Shown: one piece after another, positions 8,402 through 17,625 of the stretch
Layout: each line of letters starts with the position of its first letter
Numbering within the stretch: position 1 is the first letter of the stretch
DNA from: Candidatus Glassbacteria bacterium
GTDB lineage: Bacteria; Gemmatimonadota; Glassbacteria; GWA2-58-10
Length of the DNA stretch: 64,000 nt
Direction: 5' to 3'
NCBI GenBank assembly: GCA_019456185.1
Contig: VRUH01000002.1
Coordinates: 120,228 to 184,227, forward strand
The notes under the pieces: model-generated
Databases searched by the model: none
Seen by the model: the letters and a program-made list of their open reading frames with translations, nothing else
Told to the model about the DNA's origin: nothing
Translations under genes and position numbers: made by a program

Positions 8402-9259
8402 TCAGGATTGGAGGAAGACACTGGCCTTTTCAATTTCCTCGGCCAGATCGGCAAGCTCGGCTTCTATCTCGGCCCGTTCCAACCCGATCACCTCAAAAGC
8501 CCTGGGATCGACAACAGGCGTATCGTACTCTCCGGTATTTTCGTATCCGTTGGCACTGACAAAACAGTTCGCCACATGCACCACCCAGGTCAATTTGCTG
8601 CTGCTCTCGGCAGGGTGATGGTGGTTTAGAATCGAGTCGACCAGCACTTCGTCAAGCGACCATTTCAGCCCAAGCATGCTGCCGACTTCGGCGTGATCGA
8701 TCCCGACTTTCTCCTTTTCAGCCACTATCCCGCTCAGCTTGTTATCTTCACCATACTTCAGAGCGCGGGAATAGATCATAGGCAGCGACAGAGCCATCAC
8801 GACCTTGCCCAGGTCATGGATCAGGCCCGAGACGAAAAACTCATCGACCTCGGTGGGGTCGGTACCTATTTTCTTGCAGATAGCCCTGGCGGCTATCGCG
8901 GTGCCTAGACTGTGCTCCCAGAAACGGTGCTGGTCGAAACTTTTGATCGCGATCTTGTTCTTGCCCATCTGATTGACCACCGCACTGGAGAGGGCAAGGT
9001 TTTTGATCGTATTGATTCCGAGCAGAACGACAGCCTGTTTCAGCGACACTTTATTTGGCATTCCATAGTAGGCCGAGTTGATCAGCCTCATGACTTTGGC
9101 CGCCACGACTGGATCCAGTTGGATCACGGCCAGAATATCCTTAGCCGAGGAATTGATGTCGTTGGCGAGCTGAATAATCTTACCGACTGTCGTCGGCAGA
9201 CTCGGCATCTTCTCTATGGAACTGGTCAGCTTGTTCTTGATATCATCACGCAACGGCAA
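8402..9259 (-). CDS. HDOD domain signalling protein
   Basis: The 285-residue protein is a single HDOD domain, related to HD phosphodiesterases. Markers are the N-terminal MPSLPTTVGKIIQLAND, IQLDPVVAAKVMRLINSAYYG, LLGINTIKNLALSSAV, FWEHSLGTAIAAR and LIHDLGKVVMA, followed by HAEVGSMLGLKW and a late LNHHHP. Some HD-type residues are kept, but HDOD proteins generally act as protein-interaction modules in bacterial signalling rather than hydrolases. The start is TTG (9257-9259) with GGAG 7-8 bases upstream. A sigma-70-like promoter lies about 62 bases before it, and the MBL-fold hydrolase gene follows. Confidence 0.85.
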   Translation of the reverse strand: MPLRDDIKNKLTSSIEKMPSLPTTVGKIIQLANDINSSAKDILAVIQLDPVVAAKVMRLINSAYYGMPNKVSLKQAVVLLGINTIKNLALSSAVVNQMGKNKIAIKSFDQHRFWEHSLGTAIAARAICKKIGTDPTEVDEFFVSGLIHDLGKVVMALSLPMIYSRALKYGEDNKLSGIVAEKEKVGIDHAEVGSMLGLKWSLDEVLVDSILNHHHPAESSSKLTWVVHVANCFVSANGYENTGEYDTPVVDPRAFEVIGLERAEIEAELADLAEEIEKASVFLQS

Positions 9260-9320
9260 AATTCAGCTCCACGGACAGTGCCCCCCATCGTTCTCTGACA
9301 GCGCCCCCACAAATCTACTA

Positions 9321-9350
9321 ATATTAGTCAATTCTATAATTCATAGTCAA
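9321..9350 (-). promoter_or_regulatory. Sigma-70-like promoter for the HDOD/hydrolase genes
   Basis: On the minus strand TTGACT (9345-9350) is followed by an 18-base spacer and TAATAT (9321-9326). The region is AT-rich against a GC-rich genome and lies just after the phosphoesterase stop. The predicted transcript would start near 9314, giving a leader of about 55 bases. Confidence 0.5.
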
Positions 9351-9385
9351 GGGTTTCCGATTTCCGGTTCAATCCGGGAAAAGCT

Positions 9386-10294
9386 TTAGATATCCCGATC
9401 AGAAGCTTTGAGAACGATTTCGGTAACTTCGGCTTTCGAAAAAAACCGCAACGGGAACAGGCGGCCCGCCCCGACACCGGGGCTGATATGCACCCGGCAG
9501 CCATCCAGCTCCACCAGACCCGAGCAGCTCCTGCGCCCGGCGTCGCTGTGCGTTAATATCGCACCAAGCAGCGGCAGCCTGATCTGGCCGCCGTGGGTAT
9601 GCCCGCACATGATCAGCTCAGGAGCAAACCGGGCCAGAGGTCCGAGTCTGATTGGGGCATGGGTCAGGACAAGCCGCAGCGCATCCGGGTTAACATCCGC
9701 CGAGACCTCAGCCGGGCGATCCCTGTCGGTGGCAGGGTCGTCGATCCCGAAGACCTGGAACGGTCCGGCTCCGGGAATTTCGCCTTCGGCCAACTCGTTG
9801 CGCAGCAGCCGGACGCCGCGTTCCTCCAGACACCCGACCAGCCTGTTGATATCGTTTGCTACATGCAATTCATCACTCTTGCGGTTGAGTAGAGCATGCC
9901 AAAAAGCCCTGACCCACTTCAGCGGGTTGCCCGCTATCGAGTCCAGGTAATCGTGGTTGCCGAGCACGGCGAATTTTCCGCATGAGGCCTTAAGACGACC
10001 CAGAAAATCGCTGACCGGATCGATCCCGGAGTCATTGTCGATAAGGTCTCCGCTGATCATAACGAAATCCCACTCACCATCGAGCAGGCTTTCAATCCTG
10101 TCAAGCTTATGCCGAAGCGAGGCGGTAATGTGAAGGTCGGAGAGATGAAGGATCCTGACAGCGCCGCGATTTCGGCAAGTGTGACTTTGCAGGGGTATTT
10201 CCAAACGCCTGAATCCAATCCGGGTGCTTCTCCATACCTCCCAGGCCGCCAGCGCCGGTCCGGCGACTGCCAGCGCGCACCACGCCATGTTCAT
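9386..10294 (-). CDS. Membrane-anchored metallophosphoesterase (YkuE/YaeI-like)
   Basis: A short hydrophobic N-terminus (ALAVAGPALAAWEVW) anchors a calcineurin-like phosphoesterase. All metal motifs are present: LHLSDLHI, ISGDLIDND, LGNHDY, LTHAP and CGHTHGGQIRLP, with the late GVGAGRLFPLRFF typical of the YkuE/YaeI group. Related enzymes hydrolyse phosphodiester or lipid pyrophosphate bonds at the membrane; the exact substrate here is not known. The ATG at 10294 and one two codons later are both possible. It begins 16 bases after the stop of the outer-membrane barrel gene and is probably in its transcript. Confidence 0.85.
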   Translation of the reverse strand: MNMAWCALAVAGPALAAWEVWRSTRIGFRRLEIPLQSHTCRNRGAVRILHLSDLHITASLRHKLDRIESLLDGEWDFVMISGDLIDNDSGIDPVSDFLGRLKASCGKFAVLGNHDYLDSIAGNPLKWVRAFWHALLNRKSDELHVANDINRLVGCLEERGVRLLRNELAEGEIPGAGPFQVFGIDDPATDRDRPAEVSADVNPDALRLVLTHAPIRLGPLARFAPELIMCGHTHGGQIRLPLLGAILTHSDAGRRSCSGLVELDGCRVHISPGVGAGRLFPLRFFSKAEVTEIVLKASDRDI

Positions 10295-10310
10295 CCACCG
10301 CTCCCCACGC

Positions 10311-11831
10311 TCACTCGAAGACGTTTATATTCAGGGTGACAGTTATTCTGCGGCCCGAGTGGATGGACTTGTCCAGGTCCTGGAACAGGTGAATCCCCAC
10401 ACGGCCCATAATCGTATTGCCGGTAAAACCGAAACCGGCGTCCTGTTTCAGGTCGCTGAAGCTCTCGGAGGGGTCGTTGTGAAAGAACGCTGTCCCGGTC
10501 TCGTAAATAAAGTCCGCCTGCCAGCGAAAAAAGAGGTATTCCACCACCGGTATGGTCGGCAGGCTATAACCGTAAGCCGCCTGGATCAGGACCATCCTGT
10601 CACCTGAATAGGCGAAATTGTCATGCCCGCGCAGCGCATTGCCCATCGTATAGCCGCGCTGGAACGGAAGGCTCTGGTCAGCTCCCGCCAATTTGAGCCA
10701 CAGATAAGTGTGGTGCCTGCTGTTAAATGTATCCCAGCGCTCAAGGCTGAAGACGTAGCGTGCGAATCCGTGATCGCCGCCCAGGGCTCCGCCCGCGAGT
10801 TCAGCCTCGAAGGCCAGGCGGCTTCCGGTCAGAGTGAAATAGAGATCGTTGCGCGTATCGATCACGCCCTCAAGAGCCAGGCCATGCAGCGGTCCTCCGT
10901 CAACCGGGAGGTTCGGCTCGAAATTCTCCGCGCCCACCAGGGTAAACGGGGATTGGTTAAACAGGCTGGCAAAGCGCTCGCTGCGGTAGATCAGCCCGAT
11001 CCTGCTCCGCCTGCCGAACAGTCTGACCACTCCTGCGGAAAAGCCCTCACGGCGGAAGTAGTAGCGATGGTCGTAGCCGGCGACAAACGCCTTGATCGCG
11101 TTTTCCAGATCGCCGAGACGCCAGCGCCCGTTAGTGTCTGTCAGGCTGCGCGCTCCCAGCTCCGCCCGCCAGCGCTGTTCTTTATCCAGGGGAACCCTCA
11201 GCCGGCTGTCGAACCCGATCGCCTGGCGGGAAGTCGATGAGATCACCTTGGCCGAGAATACACGGAAATCTTTCCAGTCGGGCTGAACCAACTCGAATCC
11301 CCAGGAGACTGAGAACCCGTCAACCCGGTCATAGCCCTCGACCCTGAACCCGCCCATGGGGTTGGTCCACATATCGAGGTGGATCGGGAACGCACTTCCA
11401 ACACTGCTCCGGTCCTCGACAGCGGAGTTCACCTCACGAACGGCGTCCGTGGAAGATATGCTGACCGTCTCACCGGCCACTTCGGCCCCGCGTGACTTGA
11501 ACAGAGAGGAGCGCACCAGGATGATATCTCCCGCCAGTTTTGCTTCGCGCCGCAGGCCCAGCTCGCCGTTAAGTATCACCACGCTTCCGTTGACAGCCCT
11601 GTCCACCGCACCGTTACAGTTGACAAAGACGATTGTCTCGCTCACTCCCGACGGCTGGCCGCTCAGGACAGTGTCGGCCTGAAACACAAGCACGCTGTCG
11701 GCGTTGAATGCTCTTTTCAGCAGGGAAAGTTTGTCCGGCCCGTCCGCGGCAGCCCGTGACGGGGAAAACAGCGCAAACAAGGCGGCGGCAAGCATCGCGG
11801 GCTTCTGTAATTTTCTGCCGAACAGGTTCAT
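10311..11831 (-). CDS. Outer-membrane beta-barrel protein with N-terminal beta-solenoid-like region
   Basis: A signal peptide (MNLFGRKLQKPAMLAAALF, cleavage after SRAAA) leads into about 110 residues of short beta turns (VNCNGAVDRAVNGSVVIL, LAGDIILVRSSLF) that recall polymer-forming bactofilin-type solenoids. The rest reads as alternating strands of an outer-membrane barrel. The end GYTMGNALRGHDNF ... RVGIHLFQDLDKS ... ITVTLNINVFE resembles the BamA/D15 surface-antigen C-terminus, including a terminal aromatic strand. Function is unknown. The ATG at 11831 is chosen because GGAGAG lies 7 bases upstream; the frame runs 27 codons further without a better signal. It sits 131 bases downstream of the poly-glycine membrane protein gene. 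Confidence 0.7.
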   Translation of the reverse strand: MNLFGRKLQKPAMLAAALFALFSPSRAAADGPDKLSLLKRAFNADSVLVFQADTVLSGQPSGVSETIVFVNCNGAVDRAVNGSVVILNGELGLRREAKLAGDIILVRSSLFKSRGAEVAGETVSISSTDAVREVNSAVEDRSSVGSAFPIHLDMWTNPMGGFRVEGYDRVDGFSVSWGFELVQPDWKDFRVFSAKVISSTSRQAIGFDSRLRVPLDKEQRWRAELGARSLTDTNGRWRLGDLENAIKAFVAGYDHRYYFRREGFSAGVVRLFGRRSRIGLIYRSERFASLFNQSPFTLVGAENFEPNLPVDGGPLHGLALEGVIDTRNDLYFTLTGSRLAFEAELAGGALGGDHGFARYVFSLERWDTFNSRHHTYLWLKLAGADQSLPFQRGYTMGNALRGHDNFAYSGDRMVLIQAAYGYSLPTIPVVEYLFFRWQADFIYETGTAFFHNDPSESFSDLKQDAGFGFTGNTIMGRVGIHLFQDLDKSIHSGRRITVTLNINVFE

Positions 11832-11962
11832 CGATATTCTCTCCACCCAATGCGATTGTCTCAAGTATCCGGTATCCAGCGCGGATTCCCCCTGATCTGA
11901 TAAAGAGTTCAATCTAATAACACGGAGTGCCGACTGAAAGGGTGAACCCGCGAAGAATTCGA

Positions 11963-13384
11963 TTAGAGCTCGAGGAGGGAAAACAGAAACAGGAACTGGA
12001 TTGTCAATCCGGCTTCTTCGGCGCTGCCTTGCTGAACCGGGTCGACAAGCCGAATGTTAAGCAGATTGTCCGCAACGTACGCCACCGCCACGTGCCGGCC
12101 GTCATCGGTAACCACATCCATCACCAGCAAGCCGGGCAGAATTCCGCTGACAGACCGTTCAAACGCCAGCAGCAGCGGCGTGCCGTTACTGCTTAGACTG
12201 AGATACGGACTTTGCAGGAATGCGCTCCGGTTGGTCGGCCAGTTCTGGCTGTAAAACCGGTGTACTTCCATCGCCCCGCCCCACGGACCGTCGGCGATCT
12301 CCAGGCTTTTACCGTTATACAGCTCGAGCTCGAACCTGCGCTCGTCGCCGCCGATTATATGATTGAGTTCCAGACGGTTCATCGCGGGCTGCAGGAAGTA
12401 AAAACTGATCGCCGCCCCCCCGGTAGTGCGGGACAGCTCGCCCTGCTTGTACAGAGCTGTCGATGGCCGGAACAGGTAGTCGGCAGGGTTGTCCGCCGCT
12501 ATTTTATTTTCGTAATATTCTCCGAACGGAAGCGCTGCCAGAGTGAATATCGTGTAGAGCAGCACCAGCGACGCCAACAGCAGGATTAACTTGTTGGCAG
12601 CGCCGATCTTTTGCTGTTCCTTTTTTTCGCTCTTTCGTTCGAGCACCTTGCTGGTATCGAGATCGTCCTTGTGGCGGTCCAGTTCCTTGCGCGCGAAATA
12701 ACTCAGTCTGCTGAAATCGTTGCGATCCATCAGCACGACCTCTTCGTCGGGCAGAGTCGAGTCACCGTCGATCATATCAAAGTCGCTGAAAGCTTCCTTG
12801 GCAGCCTTCAGCTCACCTGCCTGATCGAACTCTTTTTTCCTGATATCCGACAGATTTGGCAAAGACCTGCCGCCGCCCCCGCCTCCGCCGCCCCCGCCGC
12901 CTGGGCCAGCCGGACCGACCATTCTCTCATCGTAGATCACCTCGCCCGGCCCGAGAGCCTCGAATCCCACCCAGTCATCCGGCAAATCACTGTCTCCGCG
13001 CTCCACGATTTGCGGATGGCCGGCCTGGGTCTGACCGGTGATCCCGTCTTTAACATCATCCAGTACATTGTAAAAATTACGCTCGTTCATCATTTTGCTG
13101 TTCAGCTTGTTTACCCAATCGGCTCCGAGCTCTCCGGTCAGAACCTGCTCGAACTTCGGTCCGAACTTGGCTTCCAGCGCGGCTTCCCAGACGTCGAAAT
13201 CGACAAACCAGTCCGCTGATTCCTTGCCGGCGGAATCACTCGCAGCCTGACTTACAGGATCGCTGACAGAGGCTGCCGCATCTTCGGCCCCGCCGCCTTC
13301 CAGTTTGTCCTCTTCCGAATCGTCCAGGCGGTCTTCCCCGGGGCCGTCCTCTTCGGATATGTCTTTTTGTCTTTTTTCAGCCAT
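11963..13384 (-). CDS. Unrecognised single-pass membrane protein with acidic N-terminus and poly-glycine run
   Basis: I do not recognise the family. After the start come about 50 strongly acidic residues, a segment starting at DWFVDFDVWEAALEAKFG, then a run of 11 glycines (MVGPAGP followed by Gly11) encoded at about 12872-12906. A highly charged linker precedes one membrane helix (LILLLASLVLLYTIFTLAAL, about residue 285). The remaining ~165 residues, probably periplasmic, look like a beta-sandwich (FRPSTALYKQGELS, FELELYNGKSLEI). The ATG at 13384 fits a promoter at 13474-13502 and has AAAGAG 8 bases upstream. An earlier in-frame start at 13453 would sit almost on the transcript start. The outer-membrane barrel gene follows. 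Confidence 0.6.
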   Translation of the reverse strand: MAEKRQKDISEEDGPGEDRLDDSEEDKLEGGGAEDAAASVSDPVSQAASDSAGKESADWFVDFDVWEAALEAKFGPKFEQVLTGELGADWVNKLNSKMMNERNFYNVLDDVKDGITGQTQAGHPQIVERGDSDLPDDWVGFEALGPGEVIYDERMVGPAGPGGGGGGGGGGGRSLPNLSDIRKKEFDQAGELKAAKEAFSDFDMIDGDSTLPDEEVVLMDRNDFSRLSYFARKELDRHKDDLDTSKVLERKSEKKEQQKIGAANKLILLLASLVLLYTIFTLAALPFGEYYENKIAADNPADYLFRPSTALYKQGELSRTTGGAAISFYFLQPAMNRLELNHIIGGDERRFELELYNGKSLEIADGPWGGAMEVHRFYSQNWPTNRSAFLQSPYLSLSSNGTPLLLAFERSVSGILPGLLVMDVVTDDGRHVAVAYVADNLLNIRLVDPVQQGSAEEAGLTIQFLFLFSLLEL

Positions 13385-13473
13385 TAGGCACTCTTTGAGA
13401 TTAACCGGAACCGTAACATCATGCCCAAATACCTGCCTGAAGCAACTTTGCAACGTTTGTCCGCTTCTGAGTC

Positions 13474-13502
13474 ATTATGGCTCCAGATCAGCTTCAAGTC
13501 AA
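13474..13502 (-). promoter_or_regulatory. Sigma-70-like promoter for the poly-glycine membrane protein
   Basis: On the minus strand TTGACT (13497-13502), a 17-base spacer and CATAAT (13474-13479) form a 5/6 plus 5/6 match. The predicted transcript begins near 13467, about 83 bases before the ATG. Confidence 0.55.
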
Positions 13503-13559
13503 GTCATGATCTATCTACAAGTGAAGTAACAGTCATATTTAACGGGTTTCGAGAGTTCT

Positions 13560-13588
13560 TTGACAATTCTGTCCATCAGAAATAGATT
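13560..13588 (+). promoter_or_regulatory. Sigma-70-like promoter for the NhaC-type antiporter
   Basis: TTGACA (13560-13565) is followed by a 17-base spacer and TAGATT (13583-13588). Transcription would begin near 13595, downstream of the ATG at 13588 and 53 bases before the ATG at 13648, which supports the latter as the start codon. Confidence 0.55.
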
Positions 13589-13647
13589 TGCATACGCCGG
13601 ACATTGCCGCTGCCGGCTTTCTGAGGAACTCCGCGAAACGAGGCCAG

Positions 13648-15594
13648 ATGAGGATGAGACTACTCTCAATCAGCTTACGTCCAGCCATTCCACTTATTGT
13701 CATTACCTTGTTGATTCTCTGTTTGCCAGGAGTAAGCTCCGCCGCGGACAGTGAGCCGGCTCCTTCTCTGCGGCTTCCCGCCGTGATTTTTGCAGGCGTT
13801 CCTGCGACAGTCAGTGTTGAGGGTGGTCCGGAAGTTTTCCCCGACCGCGCTCCTGTCAGGGTTTTCAACTCCGACGGCAGCCGGGCAGCCGTCCCGGACA
13901 CGGTCCTGAACAGCGATGGGAACGCATCACTAAGGTTTTCCGGCGCGGGTTCGTACGTCATTGAAATCGCACTGGACGGCTCGAAAATCAGCAGATCGAT
14001 CCGGGTCTGGCCGGGATTCTTCACCATCCTTCCTCCCCTGCTGGCTATCCTGCTGGCCCTGGTATTCCGCCAGGTATTGCCGGCGCTGTTTTTCGGAGTC
14101 TGGGTCGGTGTTTCGATGATCCAGGGGCTGAACCCCTGGACCGGTCTGGTGCGGCTGATCGACACTTACCTGGTGGAAGCCATGACCGATACGGACCATG
14201 TCCGGATAATCATCTTCAGCATGACCCTCGGCGGGATGGTGGGTCTGATCACGCGCAGCGGCGGCGCGGCGGGACTGGTCGAAAAACTGTCGAGGCTGGC
14301 GGTCAGCAGGAGGATGAGCCAGTTCAGCACCTGGCTGATCGGCCTGCTGATCTTTTTCGATGACTATTCCAATACGCTGATGGTCGGCAACACCATGCGG
14401 CCGTTCACGGACAAGATGAAAGTCAGCCGCGAGAAACTCAGCTTCATTGTCGATTCAACAGCCGCACCGGTGGCCAGCGTTGCGCTGATCTCCACCTGGA
14501 TCGGCTACGAGTTGGCCCTGCTCAGCTCGGCTATCGAAAGCCTGGGGCTTGACGAGAGCGCTTACTGGATGTTCCTCAAGGCCTTGCCGTATAATTTTTA
14601 CTCCTGGGCCTGCCTGTTGTTCGTGCTGCTGATCGTGATTTCGCGGCGGGATTTCGGCCCGATGCTGAAAGCGGAAGAACGTGCGCTCAAAACCGGGCGG
14701 GTTCTGGCCTCGGGCGCCCAGCCTCTGCTTGATTATGAAATGCAGCGGCTCGAACCGGAACCGAGCTCTGACCATCGCTGGTACAACGCAATCCTGCCGA
14801 TCGCCGTGATGAGTATCGTGCTGATGGCGGGTCTGTATCGCAGCGGCAGCGATGCGGTGTCCGCCGGGGGAACGGAACCGACCCTGTATAACATCATCGG
14901 GGCGGCCGACCCGTTCCAGGTGCTGCTCTGGGCCGCGTTCGCCGGTGTGTTTTCCAGCCTGGCGCTGATATTCGCCCAACGCCTGCTGACGCTGCGCCAG
15001 GCGATGGAGGCGTTCCTGGTCGGTTTCAAGTCGCTTGTCCTGGCGATGATGATTCTGACCCTGGCCAGGGTGATCCAGATTGTCTGCACCGAGCTCGAGA
15101 CCGCAACCTACCTGCTGACTGTCACCCGACGTCTGCTGAGTCCCGGCCTGCTGCCGTCGATCACTTTCCTGCTCGCCGCTTTCACCAGTTTCTCCACCGG
15201 CACGAGCTGGGGCACGATGGCGATTCTGATGCCCCTGATAATCCCGCTGTCCTACCATCTGCCGCTGGACGCAGGCATGAGCGGGCAGGCGGTGGAACTG
15301 ACCATGCTCGGCACGATAGGCGCGATCCTTTCGGGGTCCGTTTTCGGAGACCACTGCAGCCCGATCAGCGACACCACCATCATGAGTTCAATGTCCTCCG
15401 GAGCGGACCATGTGGACCACGTTCGCACTCAACTGCCATACAGCATCACTGTCGGAATCTGCGCTGTCCTGCTCGGTTATCTCCCCGTCGGACTCGGCCT
15501 GGTGAATCCCTGGCTGTCGAACCTGCTGGTGCTGGCGCTGCTGGCTGCCGTGATCCGGGTGGTGGGACGCAAGGTTGACGAGACTCCGGCCTAA
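13648..15594 (+). CDS. NhaC-family Na+/H+ antiporter with extra N-terminal secreted domain
   Basis: A signal peptide (PLIVITLLILCLPGVSSAAD) is followed by about 95 residues of Ig-like beta strands (LRLPAVIFAGVPATVSVEG ... SYVIEIALDG) that ordinary NhaC proteins lack. Then come around twelve membrane segments with NhaC signatures: FFDDYSNTLMVGNTMRP, SFIVDSTAAPVASVALISTW, FSTGTSWGTMAILMPLIIPL and GDHCSPISDTTIMSS. The family exchanges Na+ (or a small organic cation or acid) for protons across the inner membrane. A cytoplasmic loop (ERALKTGRVLASG ... PEPSSDHRW) splits the two halves. The start at 13648 agrees with the promoter at 13560-13588. The gene is divergent from the poly-glycine protein gene. 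Confidence 0.85.
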   Translation: MRMRLLSISLRPAIPLIVITLLILCLPGVSSAADSEPAPSLRLPAVIFAGVPATVSVEGGPEVFPDRAPVRVFNSDGSRAAVPDTVLNSDGNASLRFSGAGSYVIEIALDGSKISRSIRVWPGFFTILPPLLAILLALVFRQVLPALFFGVWVGVSMIQGLNPWTGLVRLIDTYLVEAMTDTDHVRIIIFSMTLGGMVGLITRSGGAAGLVEKLSRLAVSRRMSQFSTWLIGLLIFFDDYSNTLMVGNTMRPFTDKMKVSREKLSFIVDSTAAPVASVALISTWIGYELALLSSAIESLGLDESAYWMFLKALPYNFYSWACLLFVLLIVISRRDFGPMLKAEERALKTGRVLASGAQPLLDYEMQRLEPEPSSDHRWYNAILPIAVMSIVLMAGLYRSGSDAVSAGGTEPTLYNIIGAADPFQVLLWAAFAGVFSSLALIFAQRLLTLRQAMEAFLVGFKSLVLAMMILTLARVIQIVCTELETATYLLTVTRRLLSPGLLPSITFLLAAFTSFSTGTSWGTMAILMPLIIPLSYHLPLDAGMSGQAVELTMLGTIGAILSGSVFGDHCSPISDTTIMSSMSSGADHVDHVRTQLPYSITVGICAVLLGYLPVGLGLVNPWLSNLLVLALLAAVIRVVGRKVDETPA

Positions 15595-15666
15595 ATCTTC
15601 CCTCTTGGAACTCTTAGGCCCTCTGTCCACTATCATTCCAGTATCAGGCGGCTGCATGCTTGACGG

Positions 15667-15695
15667 TTGACAGAACTATTCCAGCCAGCTAATTT
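15667..15695 (+). promoter_or_regulatory. Possible promoter upstream of the S55 peptidase gene
   Basis: TTGACA (15667-15672), a perfect -35 hexamer, has TAATTT (15690-15695) after a 17-base spacer. The -10 match is only 3/6. A second TTGACG begins at 15660. The leader to the ATG would be about 36 bases. Confidence 0.4.
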
Positions 15696-15737
15696 GCTAC
15701 ATTCAAACGAATCAACGGATAACGGGGATTGATAAGA

Positions 15738-17582
15738 ATGACATTCAAGTCTTTTCTCAGCAACAGCACCGCAGTTACGCTGGCCGTTTTCCTGCTTTGT
15801 TCCGCGGCCGGCTCATCCGCCAGCCAGATCATGCCGATCGATGAGGTCGAGGCCGGGATGGATGGCTGGGGGCTATCGGTATTCAGCGGCGACAGCATCG
15901 AACGGTTTGAAGTCAGGATACTCGGTAAACTCAACAATTTTTCCCCGAAGAAGGATATCATCCTCGCCGAACTGCTGGGCGAGCGTCTGCGCCACACGGG
16001 GGTTATCGGCGGCATGAGCGGCAGCCCGATCTACATCGGTGACAAGCTGATCGGCGCGCTGGCCTATGGCTGGCAGTTCAGCAAGGAGCCGATTTGCGGA
16101 ATCACGCCGATCGAGCAGATGCTCGAGATCGAGCGCACGGTCATTTCTTCCAGTCGAAACACATCAGCGGAACATGGACCGATTGAGGGCGGCCTGACCC
16201 GGTCCGCACCCGCGCGCTACGATCCGTTCACCGCTCCCGAGAACCCGCTGCTTGATAACTCCGGTAACGCGCCGGCAGCGACGGGCGGTTTGGCAGCCGG
16301 CGGCTTCCCCCTGGCCAGGCTTGATATCCCCCTGATTTTCGCCGGCTGCAGCCAGTCGGTCTTCGAGCGCTTCGGCGGCATGTTCGACCGGTTCGGGCTG
16401 GTTCCCCTGGCCGGCGGCAGCGTCGGCTCGACTGATTCCGGGCCGGTCAGCCTCCAGCCGGGTTCTGCCGTGGCCGCCCAGCTTGTCCGTGGAGACCTGT
16501 CGCTGGCGGCCACCGGCACGCTCACCCATCGCGACGACGAAAAAGTGCTGGCGTTCGGCCACCCGTTCATGCAGTTCGGTCCGGTCGATTTTCCGATGAC
16601 CTCCGCGGAAATAATAACTGTCCTGCCCAACGTGGCCCGCTCATTCAAGATTTCCAATACCACGGATTTTCAGGGCAGCATCCGCGCCGACCACACCAAC
16701 GGAGTGTTCGGCATTATCGGCGCTCAACCGGCGATGGTGCCGATCGAAATCAGCCTGTCGCTGCCATCGCTGCCCAGGCAAACGTTCCACTACGAGATGG
16801 TGGACAACAAGATGCTCTCGCCGGTACTGGCGGCGATTACCATGCTCAACTCCCTTTCAGAGGCCGGCAATGCGGTTACCGAACAGACTCTCAGGGTCAG
16901 CGGAACTATTGAGATCGAGGGCACCGAGGCGGTGAAACTTGAAAACATGTACGCCGGCTCCTCGGCGACCGGCCAGTTCATCCAGCAGGCCCTGCAGACA
17001 ATGCAGTACCTGTATGCCAACTACTACGGCCCGGCCAAGGTTCGTCGGGTGAGTTTCGATTTCGAGGTGGCCGAGGGACTGCCCAGGGCGCGGGTCGCGG
17101 AGGTCCACGTGGACAGCGATGAGCTTACGCCCGGCGATACGTTGCAGGTGAACGTCACGCTCGACCCGTTCGTAACCCCGTCCTTCCGGCGGCAGTTCCA
17201 GGTTGTCGCGCCGGAAACAGTCGAGAAAACCCGCCTGTTTATCCTCGTCGGCTCGGCCGACTATATCACCCGCGCCGAGTTTCAGCTTTCACCGGGACGG
17301 TTTCTGTATACCAGCCTGGCAGAACTGGTGGGCTTGATTAATAAAACGAGAAAAAACAACTGCCTGTATGTCAAGGCGTTTACGATGGACCGCGGCCTGG
17401 TGCTTGGCGGCAGTGAGATGCCCGAGCTGCCCGGCTCGGTATGGTCGCTGCTCAATTCCCGGAAATCCTCGGGCGCCACAATGCCGCTCAACGACAAAAC
17501 TGTCGCTGAATTCGAGCTGCCGACCGATTACGTGCTTAACGGGTTCCGCCTGATTCAGTTGACATTGAAGCCCGGAACCTGA
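15738..17582 (+). CDS. SpoIVB-type (S55) serine peptidase domain protein, secreted
   Basis: A signal peptide (VTLAVFLLCSAAGSSAS) precedes the S55 peptidase domain: MPIDEVEAGMDGWGLSVFSG, GERLRHTGVIGGMSGSPIYI with the nucleophilic Ser, LTHRDDEKVLAFGHPFMQFG, and PMTSAEIITVLPNVARSFKI. S55 was defined by SpoIVB, which signals between compartments in Bacillus spores, but relatives occur in non-sporulating diderms with unknown substrates. The ~250-residue C-terminal part is beta-rich (RVSGTIEIEGTEAVKLENMY). The ATG at 15738 is used, with GGGG 10 bases before it; an in-frame TTG at 15729 is too close to that signal. The propeller protein gene follows after 43 bases and is probably its functional partner. 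Confidence 0.8.
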   Translation: MTFKSFLSNSTAVTLAVFLLCSAAGSSASQIMPIDEVEAGMDGWGLSVFSGDSIERFEVRILGKLNNFSPKKDIILAELLGERLRHTGVIGGMSGSPIYIGDKLIGALAYGWQFSKEPICGITPIEQMLEIERTVISSSRNTSAEHGPIEGGLTRSAPARYDPFTAPENPLLDNSGNAPAATGGLAAGGFPLARLDIPLIFAGCSQSVFERFGGMFDRFGLVPLAGGSVGSTDSGPVSLQPGSAVAAQLVRGDLSLAATGTLTHRDDEKVLAFGHPFMQFGPVDFPMTSAEIITVLPNVARSFKISNTTDFQGSIRADHTNGVFGIIGAQPAMVPIEISLSLPSLPRQTFHYEMVDNKMLSPVLAAITMLNSLSEAGNAVTEQTLRVSGTIEIEGTEAVKLENMYAGSSATGQFIQQALQTMQYLYANYYGPAKVRRVSFDFEVAEGLPRARVAEVHVDSDELTPGDTLQVNVTLDPFVTPSFRRQFQVVAPETVEKTRLFILVGSADYITRAEFQLSPGRFLYTSLAELVGLINKTRKNNCLYVKAFTMDRGLVLGGSEMPELPGSVWSLLNSRKSSGATMPLNDKTVAEFELPTDYVLNGFRLIQLTLKPGT

Positions 17583-17625
17583 TAGCCTGGACATTCATTG
17601 AGTCTGGAAATACACGGAGGCTGGT

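Noticed and set aside
9363..9378. GGTTCAATCC, resembling a tRNA T-arm
   Set aside because: No acceptor, D or anticodon arms can be built around it, and it falls between a stop codon and a promoter.
13588..13647. Upstream ATG for the NhaC gene
   Set aside because: It lies on the predicted -10 box and adds residues before a proper signal peptide.
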